A DNA stretch of 64,000 bases from DASZIT01 sp035948855 (GTDB lineage Bacteria > Actinomycetota > Acidimicrobiia > Acidimicrobiales > RAAP-2), in the NCBI GenBank assembly GCA_035948855.1, contig DASZIT010000148.1, forward strand, positions 1-64,000. Reading direction: 5' to 3'. The position numbers and the translations under genes are program-made. Shown piece by piece: positions 57,583 to 64,000 of this stretch. Position 1 is the stretch's first letter. Every line of letters starts with the position of its first letter. Under the pieces are notes generated by a model, which was given only the letters and a program-made list of their open reading frames with translations, was not told where the DNA came from and ran no database searches.

Positions 57583-58752
57583 ATGGCTGACTACAAGATC
57601 CTGGTCCCGCCCCCTCGCCGGCATCGGCCCCTCCTGATTGCCGGTGTCGTCGCCGTCGCGGTCATCATCGTGGTGGCGGCGGTGGTGGTGGTGACCCATC
57701 GGGGCCACGCCAACAACGCCACCTCGTCCTCCACCAGCACGTCGGCCACCGTCGCCGCCCCGCCCTTGACGGTGGTCTCCACCACCCCGGCGTCCGGCGC
57801 CACCAACGTCCCCACCGACACCTCCGTCGCCGTCCAGTTGTCGGCGCCGATCGCCAGCGTCGCCGCCATGCCGTCTCTGGCCCCACCGGTGGCCGGGACC
57901 TGGAAGAAGACCGGCGCCACCATTGCCACCTTCGTCCCCACCTCCGCCTTCTTGCCCACCACCGTCGAGTACCTCACCTTCCCGGCCGGGCCCAGCGGGT
58001 TGCGGGGGGTGGCCGGAGGCGTGCTGGCCACGCCGCTCACCGTCACCTTCACCATCGGCCAGGCCAGCACCGAGCGGCTGCAGCAACTCCTGGCCCAGGA
58101 GAACTACCTGCCGTTGTCCTTCACTCCCAGTGCCCCGCTGAGCTCGCCGGCCGAGACGTTCATGCCCCAAACCGGGACCTTCGCCTGGAGGTGGCCCGGC
58201 ACCCCGCCCGACCTGATGGCGCTGTGGACGGAAGGCTCCGAGAATGTCATCACCAAGGGCGCGGTGATGAATTTCGAGAACCAACACGGGCTGACGGTGG
58301 ACGGGTTGGCCGGCCAGAAGGTGTGGACCGCGCTGGTGACCGACGCCGCCGCGGGGAAGACCAACGCCAATCCGTACACCTATGTCCTGGTCCAGAAGAC
58401 GCTGCCCCAGAACCTGAACCTCTACAACAACGGCGCACTGCAGTTCGCCGCCATTCCGGTCAACACCGGGGTCCCCGGGGCCGACACCGCCGACGGGACC
58501 TACCCGGTGTTCGAACACATCACCTCGTCGCGGATGCAGGGCACCAATCCCGACGGCTCGACCTACGACGACCCCGCCGTCCCCTGGGCCGCCTACTTCA
58601 ACGGCGGTGACGCCTTGCACGGATTCGTGCGGGGCAGCTACGGCAGCCCGCAGAGCAACGGGTGCGTGGAGATGGCCATCACCGATGCGGCCAAGACGTG
58701 GCCGCTCACCCCGATCGGCACCCTGGTCACCGTCACCGGGCCGGCGTCGTAG
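57583..58752 (+). CDS. Membrane-anchored L,D-transpeptidase (YkuD) with Ig-like and peptidoglycan-binding regions
   Basis: A 389-aa envelope enzyme. Residues 18-42 are a membrane anchor (LLIAGVVAVAVIIVVAAVVV). An Ig-like domain (about 60-165; LTVVSTTPASGATNVPTDTS) is followed by a peptidoglycan-binding-like region (about 190-245; NFENQHGLTVDGLAGQKVW). The YkuD domain (about 260-387) has HGFVRGSYGSPQSNGCVEMA with the nucleophile C361 and its His. It makes 3-3 peptidoglycan cross-links or attaches proteins to the wall. The Ig-PGB-YkuD layout is usual for actinobacterial LdtB-like enzymes. Confidence 0.9.
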   Translation: MADYKILVPPPRRHRPLLIAGVVAVAVIIVVAAVVVVTHRGHANNATSSSTSTSATVAAPPLTVVSTTPASGATNVPTDTSVAVQLSAPIASVAAMPSLAPPVAGTWKKTGATIATFVPTSAFLPTTVEYLTFPAGPSGLRGVAGGVLATPLTVTFTIGQASTERLQQLLAQENYLPLSFTPSAPLSSPAETFMPQTGTFAWRWPGTPPDLMALWTEGSENVITKGAVMNFENQHGLTVDGLAGQKVWTALVTDAAAGKTNANPYTYVLVQKTLPQNLNLYNNGALQFAAIPVNTGVPGADTADGTYPVFEHITSSRMQGTNPDGSTYDDPAVPWAAYFNGGDALHGFVRGSYGSPQSNGCVEMAITDAAKTWPLTPIGTLVTVTGPAS

Positions 58753-58763
58753 CATCGGCGTCC

Positions 58764-59840
58764 GTGCACCAGGCCACCGTCGACACTTATAACGACCGGG
58801 GCCTCGACTGGGCCGCCACCCACCGCACGCCACGTCGTCGTGCCGACGCCCAGCGGTTCGCCGACAAGGTCGGTGCCGGGCGGCTCCGCCTCGACCTCGG
58901 ATGTGGTGCCGGGCGCTATACCGATCTCCTCGGAAAACCGGTGGTGGGACTCGACGCCTCGGCCCCGATGCTCGACGAGTGCCGGTCGCGGGTTCCCGAC
59001 GCGCGCTACCTCCAAGGTGACATCGAAGCCCTGCCCCTGGCCCGAGGATCGATGTCCGGAGCCTGGTCGTGGATGACCCACCATCACATCGCCCGCGACC
59101 GGCTGCCGATGGCCTTGTGGGACCTCCATCGGGTGCTGGCCGTCGGGGCGCCGTTCGAGCTGCAGGTCCTCCACGGTGACGGTGAGGGGAGCGACCTCGG
59201 CGACGGCGAGGAGGCGGGTCGCTTCTTCGCGAAATGGATGCCTGACCGGTTGGTGGAGGTGATGGTGGGTGCCGGCTTCGAGGTCGACCCGGGCTCGGTG
59301 GTGGTGTCCGGTGACGAGCTGCGACTCTCCGCGGTGCGGGGCCGCACCCTGGCCGACACCGTCGCGCCGGGCATGCGTCTGCTGATGTGCGGGTCGAATC
59401 CCAGCTTCCACTCGGCCGACGCCAACGTGGGGTACTTCAAGGCGGGCAACCGATTCTGGAAGGCGGCGCTGGCCAGCGGACTGGTGGCCAAGGACCGGGA
59501 TTCCCTCGATGCCCTCCGGACACACGGGATGGGGATGACCGATCTGGTCAAGCGGCCCACCCGCACCGCCGGGGAGGTGATGCCCGACGAGTACCGCCAG
59601 GGCCTGGGTCGCCTGGAACGGCTGGTGGACTGGCTGCAACCCAAGGCGGTCTGCCTGGTGGGGTTGGGCGGGTGGCGGGTGGCCGCCGACCCCCGGGCCC
59701 AGCCCGGGCTCCACGAAGTGCGCCTGGGCGGCCGCCCGGTCTACGTGATGCCGTCGACCAGCGGGCTCAACGCCCGCACCTCCGTCGACCAACTGGCCGA
59801 CCACCTGCGGGCGGCGATGACGGTGGCCGACGCGGCCTGA
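58764..59840 (+). CDS. Fusion of SAM-dependent methyltransferase and Mug/UDG-type DNA glycosylase
   Basis: A 358-aa protein from GTG 58764. Residues 35-200 are a class I methyltransferase (LRLDLGCGAGRYTDLLGKPV; GLDASAPMLDE; DIEALPLARGSMSGAWSW). Residues 205-352 resemble the mismatch-specific uracil-DNA glycosylase family (LMCGSNPSFHSADANVGYFK, then GNRFWKAALASGL, and VYVMPSTSGLNA at the end). In the Mug family the first motif is GxNPG; here it reads GSNPSF. The target of methylation is unknown. It follows the transpeptidase gene after 11 bases. Confidence 0.85.
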   Translation: MHQATVDTYNDRGLDWAATHRTPRRRADAQRFADKVGAGRLRLDLGCGAGRYTDLLGKPVVGLDASAPMLDECRSRVPDARYLQGDIEALPLARGSMSGAWSWMTHHHIARDRLPMALWDLHRVLAVGAPFELQVLHGDGEGSDLGDGEEAGRFFAKWMPDRLVEVMVGAGFEVDPGSVVVSGDELRLSAVRGRTLADTVAPGMRLLMCGSNPSFHSADANVGYFKAGNRFWKAALASGLVAKDRDSLDALRTHGMGMTDLVKRPTRTAGEVMPDEYRQGLGRLERLVDWLQPKAVCLVGLGGWRVAADPRAQPGLHEVRLGGRPVYVMPSTSGLNARTSVDQLADHLRAAMTVADAA

Positions 59841-59867
59841 CGGTGGACGGGACGGATCCCGACGGCG

Positions 59868-60653
59868 TCAGTCGTACAACGCGAGGATGGCCGACAGGAC
59901 GCCGTCGACCTGGGCGGAGGGGAGCAGGCTCCCGCCGTCGACCGGAACGTTGATACCGGTCACGTAGGCGGCCATGTCCGAGCAGAGGAAGGCGATCACC
60001 GACGCCACGTCGTCGGCCGTCCCCACCCGGCCCAGCGGGGTCTTGCGGTCGAAACCGGCCCGGACCTTCTCGTCCCCCATGAGCGGCGCGGTCAGCGTGG
60101 TTTCGATGAGGCCCGGGGACACGCAGTTCACCCGGATGGTGGGGCCGTACTCGAGGGCGGCGGATTGGGTGAGGGCGATGACCGCCGCCTTGGAAGCGGC
60201 ATAGGGCGCCTCGCCCCTTGTCGGCCGCATCCCGCTGACCGAGGCCATGTTGACGATCGATCCTCGGCCGGTCTCGAGCATGACCGGTGCCGCCGCCCGG
60301 ATGCCGATGAACGTCCCCTTCATGGAGACGTCGACGATGCGCTGGTACTCGCGGTCGCTGTAGCGATGCAGCGGCTTGACGTTCCCGACCCCGGCGTTGT
60401 TGACCAGGATCGTCAGCCCGCCGAGTTGGGCGGCGACCAGCGGCACCGCCGCGGCCATCGCCTCGCTGTCGCAGACATCGGCCACCACCACCGGGCTGCC
60501 CCCCAGCTCGGCGGCCACCGCGGCGGCGGCGTCGGCATCGATGTCCAGGACCGCCACCCTGGCCCCTTCGGCTTTCAGGCGGAGGCAGGTGGCCCGGCCG
60601 ATTCCCGAACCGGCGCCGGTGACCAACGCCTGATGTCCCTCGAGCAGCCCCAT
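59868..60653 (-). CDS. Short-chain dehydrogenase/reductase
   Basis: A 261-aa classical SDR from ATG 60653. ALVTGAGSGIGRATCLRL is the cofactor loop, AVLDIDADA suggests NAD, LTILVNNAGVGN follows, the Ser is in VNMASVSGM, and YAASKAAV holds Tyr and Lys. SPGLIETTLTAPL and VPVDGGSLLPS close the fold. The substrate is unknown. Its ATG overlaps the stop of the ABM-type gene by one base, so the pair is co-transcribed. Confidence 0.9.
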   Translation of the reverse strand: MGLLEGHQALVTGAGSGIGRATCLRLKAEGARVAVLDIDADAAAAVAAELGGSPVVVADVCDSEAMAAAVPLVAAQLGGLTILVNNAGVGNVKPLHRYSDREYQRIVDVSMKGTFIGIRAAAPVMLETGRGSIVNMASVSGMRPTRGEAPYAASKAAVIALTQSAALEYGPTIRVNCVSPGLIETTLTAPLMGDEKVRAGFDRKTPLGRVGTADDVASVIAFLCSDMAAYVTGINVPVDGGSLLPSAQVDGVLSAILALYD

Positions 60654-60952
60654 CAGACCAGGCCCTCGACCGGGGCCAAGTGGATGACCTCGGGTGGTGA
60701 CTGGAAGTAGGACCCGATGAGCGCCCGCCACCGGGTGAAGCGCTCGGACTGCCGGAAGCCGACGGTGTGGTCTTCGAGCGTCTCCCAGTGGATCAACAGG
60801 AGGTACTGGTCGGGCGTCTCGATGCCTCGATGGAGGTGCAAGGAGACAAACCCGTCGGCTTCGGCCACCACCGCCCTCGCCTCACGCAGCGCGGCCTCGA
60901 ACTGCCGGTTCCCCCCGGGTCGGATGTTGATCACGGCATGTTCGAGAACCAT
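60653..60952 (-). CDS. Antibiotic biosynthesis monooxygenase (ABM)-domain protein
   Basis: A 99-aa dimeric alpha-beta barrel (ferredoxin-like) protein. AVINIRPGGNRQFEAALREA and YLLLIHWETLEDHTVGFRQS are characteristic. W-ETLEDHT-GFR is the family core. Members are small cofactor-free monooxygenases or heme-degrading enzymes. It is upstream of the SDR gene and may act in the same reaction series, which is inference from the TGATG coupling. Confidence 0.87.
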   Translation of the reverse strand: MVLEHAVINIRPGGNRQFEAALREARAVVAEADGFVSLHLHRGIETPDQYLLLIHWETLEDHTVGFRQSERFTRWRALIGSYFQSPPEVIHLAPVEGLV

Positions 60953-61003
60953 GGCACGGCACGTTAGTGCCCGGGCTCGATTGCTTCCGTTCCTGGCCGG
61001 TGG

Positions 61004-61486
61004 CTACCCGATGGGAGCCGGATCACTGGTCAAGAGCTGGTCGAGCCGGGTCAGGGTCCGTTCCATGTCCCGCCGGGTCTTGTTCCAGTAGATGTTTCCC
61101 AACTTCAACAGCGCCCGCTGATGGTCGGTGGTGATGTCCCAACTCTCCCGAACCCGGGTCCCGCCCTCCACCGGCTCGAGCTCGTAGGCCCAGACCCTCC
61201 CGCCGACCAGATGCCCCCAGGTCCCCTCCGGGCCGGTCTTCCAGGCGACCCTCCGGTTCGCCTCGAACTCGACCACCCGGTTCACCGTCGAATACCGGAT
61301 TCCGAGCTTCATGTTCATCCCGAACGTCATGCCCAGGGCCAGGGGCTGCGAGGCTCCGGCCCGCGCCCCCTGCAGCATCCCCGACCCGTCGAACAAGGTG
61401 TGTTGACCGGCATCGGCCAGCACGTTGAACACCGTGGCGGGCGGAACCGGAATCGTCCGCTCCACGGTGAGGACGTTTCCCTTCAT
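61004..61486 (-). CDS. SRPBCC (START-like) family protein
   Basis: A 160-aa polyketide-cyclase/SRPBCC-fold protein from ATG 61486. VERTIPVPPATVFNVLADAG is the N-terminal strand and helix. RVRESWDITTDHQRALLKLG is in the C-terminal part, and the last helix is TRRDMERTLTRLDQLL. The fold holds a hydrophobic ligand; the ligand is unknown. It begins 13 bases after the small FPASDP-motif gene and belongs to the same unit. Confidence 0.87.
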   Translation of the reverse strand: MKGNVLTVERTIPVPPATVFNVLADAGQHTLFDGSGMLQGARAGASQPLALGMTFGMNMKLGIRYSTVNRVVEFEANRRVAWKTGPEGTWGHLVGGRVWAYELEPVEGGTRVRESWDITTDHQRALLKLGNIYWNKTRRDMERTLTRLDQLLTSDPAPIG

Positions 61487-61499
61487 CGCCGGCACCCCC

Positions 61500-61703
61500 T
61501 CACGCCACCGGGGTCGTGTCGGGACCGGATGACCCGTCATTCCCGGTGTTGGCCGGCGACGGGCTCGACTCCGAGGCCAGGGTCACTGGGTCGGGACCCG
61601 CCCAGGAGGACTGCGGATCGCTGGCCGGGAACGATTCCTTCTCCGCCTCGTCGATGGCCTCGTCGATGGGATGATCACTCGAGCTGGCGTGGTCATCGAG
61701 CAT
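61500..61703 (-). CDS. Small acidic protein with ESFPASDP motif
   Basis: A 67-aa hydrophilic protein. DEAIDEAEKESFPASDPQSS carries a short motif that recurs in many small bacterial proteins of unknown function. The rest is Ser/Pro/Asp-rich and probably disordered (LASESSPSPANTGNDGSSGP). ATG 61703 is preceded by AAGGAG. It lies directly upstream of the SRPBCC gene. No function is known to me. Confidence 0.7.
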   Translation of the reverse strand: MLDDHASSSDHPIDEAIDEAEKESFPASDPQSSWAGPDPVTLASESSPSPANTGNDGSSGPDTTPVA

Positions 61704-61775
61704 GTCGGGACTCCTTCATCCGGGTGGCCGGGTGACCATCCTGTCACGTGCCATGGCCCCCTTCGTGGGTCCCCT

Positions 61776-61800
61776 GGAATACCCTCAGGAGCCCAACGTT
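61776..61800 (+). promoter_or_regulatory. Candidate SigR/SigH-type promoter before the DsbA-like gene
   Basis: GGAA (61776-61779), 18 bases, then GTT (61798-61800). GGAA(T)-N18-GTT-like elements mark thiol-oxidative-stress promoters of SigR/SigH in actinobacteria. The transcript would have a leader of about 45 bases. The downstream gene encodes a thiol-disulfide enzyme, which fits. Spacing is exact when counted from GGAA. Confidence 0.4.
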
Positions 61801-61854
61801 TCACCTAGTAAGAGGCGTGAATTGGTGCCCGCCGGGAGAACTGAGGAATCGAAC

Positions 61855-62577
61855 ATGCTGGTGGAGATCTGGTCGGACGTGGTGTGTCCCTGGTGTTACA
61901 TCGGGAAGCGGCAATTCGAGGCGGCTCTGGCCTCGTTCCCCCACCGGGACGAAGTCACAGTGGAGTGGCGGAGCTTCGAGCTCGATCCGAGCGCCCCGAC
62001 CCGGCGGCAGCTCTCGACCAAGGAGCAGCTGGCCAAGAAGTACGGGATGACCGAGGATCAGGCTCTGGCGGCGACCGACCGGGTGACCGGAGTGGCCAAG
62101 GAGGTGGGGCTCGACTTCCGGTGGGACGACGCCAAATCCGGCAACACCTTCGACGCTCACCGCCTCATCCACCTGGCCGCTACCCACGGCCGCGGTGACG
62201 CCACCAAGGAGGCCCTCATGGCCGCCTACTTCACCAACGGAGAGCCGATCGGCGAGCGACCTACCCTCGAACGGGTGGCCAAAGAGGTCGGGCTCGATGC
62301 CGACGAGGTGGCCACCGCGCTGGAAGACGGCGCCTTTGCCGACGATGTCCGGGGCGACGAGAAACTGGCTGGCGAGCTCGGCATCAGCGCGGTCCCCTTC
62401 TTCGTGATCGATCGGGCCATCGGGGTCCCGGGCGCCCAGACCCCGGATGTACTGCTTTCCGCCCTCGAACAGGCGTGGTCGAAGGCGCACCCCCTCTCCA
62501 TCGTCAGTGGCCCTTCCGGCGATGCTGACACTGGCGACGCCGGAGAGGCGTGCAGCGACGGAAGTTGCGCGGTCTGA
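61855..62577 (+). CDS. DsbA-family thiol oxidoreductase (FrnE-like)
   Basis: A 240-aa thioredoxin-fold protein without a signal peptide, hence cytoplasmic. The active site is C11-P-W-C14 in WSDVVCPWCYIGKRQFE. FDAHRLIHLAATHGRGD and the cis-Pro region ISAVPFFVIDRAIGV are FrnE hallmarks. The tail ends ACSDGSCAV, which adds two Cys. FrnE-like enzymes act as cytoplasmic thiol-disulfide isomerases in stress. The ATG at 61855 has GAGGAA before it; an upstream frame extension is not coding-like. Its 3' end lies one base from the convergent gene. Confidence 0.9.
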   Translation: MLVEIWSDVVCPWCYIGKRQFEAALASFPHRDEVTVEWRSFELDPSAPTRRQLSTKEQLAKKYGMTEDQALAATDRVTGVAKEVGLDFRWDDAKSGNTFDAHRLIHLAATHGRGDATKEALMAAYFTNGEPIGERPTLERVAKEVGLDADEVATALEDGAFADDVRGDEKLAGELGISAVPFFVIDRAIGVPGAQTPDVLLSALEQAWSKAHPLSIVSGPSGDADTGDAGEACSDGSCAV

Positions 62578-62578
62578 T

Positions 62579-64000
62579 TCATCTGCGGCTGTCCGCCACC
62601 AACGGGGTGCCGATGTCCTCGGTCCCCGGCAGGGAGGGTGGGCGCTCGAGGTGGTCCTGGAGTTCCTCGACGTCGACATTGCCGATGACCAGAAAGGTGT
62701 CATCGGCGACGCCATTGCGGGTGCGGGCTTGGAGCGTCTCGATGTTGACGTCGTGCACCTGGAAATACCGGCAGATGGTGGCGAGAAGTCCCTGTTCATC
62801 CGGAGCCACCACTTTCACGATCGATCGATCGTCGGCCCCCTGGACGGTCACGCTCACGTGCCGGAGGGGTCGGAGGGCGGGCAAGGGCGCGGCTTCCACC
62901 GCCGCCATGCTCCGCAACCGGGCTCCGAGGGCGTCCCACGCCGAGCGGTCGAACTGGGCACCGCCCCCCACGATGAAGGAATGAAGGGCAAGATGCTGCG
63001 GTTTCCAGGTGGAGGCCGATGCATTCGAGATGGACATCCCGCTGGCCGTCAAGACGGCGGCGCTGTCGGCGAGCAGGCCTTTACGGTCCCGGGCCACGAT
63101 CGTGAGCCGGACCAAGGTCGAGGCCTCGATGCGCCGGGCCAAGGCCCGCACCTCGCCCTTTTTCAACTTGGGTCGACACAGCACCAGATCGCCGGCCAGT
63201 GCCGGGGCCGAGTCGCTCAGCAGCCACAGCGGCGCCGATGACCCGAGGAGGGACTTGATATCCCGCTTCGAGAGATGGGTTCGCTTCAGGAGTCGCTCGA
63301 CCTCGCTTCTCCGATCTGCGGCCCTCGATGCCTCGTGGTCGGCCACCTGGACATCGATGGTGGAAGCCAGCACCTCCCCGAACGAGTCGGGATCGACCAA
63401 TAGCCACGCATGGCCGCCGCTGACCACCCGACGATCGGCGCCCACCGTGTTGCACACCGCCTCGAATGCGGAGCGGGGAACCACCGTGTCCCGCTCGCTG
63501 GTCAGCGCGAGCACCGGTACCCCGGATTCCTTCAGTTCGGCCAGATCGATGCGAAGGTCGGCCCGCTGGGCCAGGACCCCGGCCCGGGCCAGACCCAAAG
63601 GATTTCGAAGGATGTTGGGCACCAGATCGGCCCGCATCGCCAGCATCAATTCCAACGCATCGGAGGGAGGCCAGAACTCCCGGCCGAACCCCACGGCCCA
63701 CTCCCACGGGTGCCGCTCATTCACCCCCCCGACCGCGTTGAGCAGCACCAGATACCGGACCCGCTCGGGTTGGTCCCGGGCCAGCTTGATGGCGACGCCA
63801 CCCCCAAACGAGTGGCCGATGACCAGCGCCGGCTCCCCGATCCCGACCTCCGCCATGAACGAGGCCACCCAATCGGCGTAGCCACCCAGGTTCATCTCGC
63901 CGGCGGGAAGGTCGGCGGTACCGCCGAAGGAGGGCATGGCCGGGGCGAACACCCGGCAGCCCCGGGAGGTCAACCGTCGGATCGCCCGCTTGTAGGCCCG
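62579..64000 (-). CDS. Alpha/beta hydrolase fused to two GlnD-like ACT domains (5' end beyond window)
   Basis: The minus-strand frame is open at the right edge (upstream residues RAYKRAIRRLT precede SRGCRVFAPAMPSFGGT), so the N-terminus is missing. The visible 473 residues start with an alpha/beta hydrolase: Ser in VIGHSFGGGVAIKLA, acid near ALTSERDTVVP, His in GGHAWLL. A middle part with PLWLLSDSAPALAG resembles the GlnD segment before its ACT domains. Two ACT domains follow (VRLTIVARDRKGLLADSAAV and VKVVAPDEQGLLATICRYFQ). ACT domains usually bind amino acids. The substrate and ligand are unknown. Confidence 0.85.
   Translation of the reverse strand, partial: RAYKRAIRRLTSRGCRVFAPAMPSFGGTADLPAGEMNLGGYADWVASFMAEVGIGEPALVIGHSFGGGVAIKLARDQPERVRYLVLLNAVGGVNERHPWEWAVGFGREFWPPSDALELMLAMRADLVPNILRNPLGLARAGVLAQRADLRIDLAELKESGVPVLALTSERDTVVPRSAFEAVCNTVGADRRVVSGGHAWLLVDPDSFGEVLASTIDVQVADHEASRAADRRSEVERLLKRTHLSKRDIKSLLGSSAPLWLLSDSAPALAGDLVLCRPKLKKGEVRALARRIEASTLVRLTIVARDRKGLLADSAAVLTASGMSISNASASTWKPQHLALHSFIVGGGAQFDRSAWDALGARLRSMAAVEAAPLPALRPLRHVSVTVQGADDRSIVKVVAPDEQGLLATICRYFQVHDVNIETLQARTRNGVADDTFLVIGNVDVEELQDHLERPPSLPGTEDIGTPLVADSRR

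Noticed and set aside
1..64000. CRISPR array, prophage, integrase or insertion sequence
   Set aside because: No regular short repeats with spacers, no transposase or integrase motif and no terminal inverted repeats with target duplications were found on reading both strands.

Overview
The window is a gene-dense, high-GC chromosomal segment with strong GC preference at third codon positions. The gene families point to an aerobic, high-GC actinobacterium. The evidence includes an Rpf-like transglycosylase, an actinobacterial-type polyprenyl synthase, a thiolase/DUF35 pair, very long indolepyruvate oxidoreductase-type proteins and GYWLVA-DGGIFAFGDA repeats. I infer a relative of Acidimicrobiia rather than Streptomyces or Mycobacterium; this rests on family recognition, not a search. 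I see no rRNA, tRNA, CRISPR array, IS element or phage gene, so this looks like ordinary core/accessory chromosome.

Layout. 1-6.4 kb: end of an F420-type LLM oxidoreductase, a small class III cyclase with a YHS tail, a class III aminotransferase, a secreted His/Met/Cys-containing protein coupled to a duplicated DoxX-like membrane protein, an alpha/beta hydrolase and a NodB deacetylase. 6.4-12.7 kb: two back-to-back molybdenum sets. The minus-strand operon encodes a Tat-exported IorB-type large subunit, an IorA-type 2Fe-2S subunit and a MocA-like cytidylyltransferase. The plus-strand set encodes MogA/MoaB, two XdhC-type proteins and a MoaD-like protein. 12.7-16.2 kb: an autoregulated-looking MarR gene overlapping an MFS-USP fusion, then a USP and an unknown protein. 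16.2-25.1 kb: thioesterase, acyl-CoA ligase, aldo/keto reductase, a CHAP protein with beta-propeller-like repeats, an ECF sigma factor with a membrane partner, a SIMPL protein and a thiolase/DUF35 pair. 25.2-34.4 kb: a GAF-PAS-GGDEF-EAL protein, aldose epimerase, SurE, an Rpf-like protein behind a long structured leader, a nucleosidase, a hydrolase and a quinone reductase.

34.5-45.2 kb holds a compact eight-gene hopanoid operon on the minus strand: hpnC, hpnD, hpnE, a prenyl synthase, shc, a fused hpnG-ispH, hpnH and dxs. It covers everything from MEP-pathway entry and reduction to adenosylhopane processing. It starts from a good sigma-70-like promoter in an unusually AT-rich 350-bp spacer.

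45.4-64 kb: nitrilase, hydrolase, an Lrp/leucine-dehydrogenase/indolepyruvate-oxidoreductase set for branched-chain amino or keto acids, ArfB, an FAH-family enzyme, SDRs, small stress-type proteins, an L,D-transpeptidase, a methyltransferase-DNA glycosylase fusion, a FrnE-like DsbA behind a SigR/SigH-like promoter, and a hydrolase fused to a GlnD-like ACT pair that runs off the right edge.

The strongest items for a second look are the HpnG-IspH fusion, the MFS-USP fusion with an in-frame internal Shine-Dalgarno and start, the candidate c-di-AMP-type leader before the Rpf gene, the hydrolase-ACT-ACT protein and the secreted-protein/duplicated-DoxX pair.
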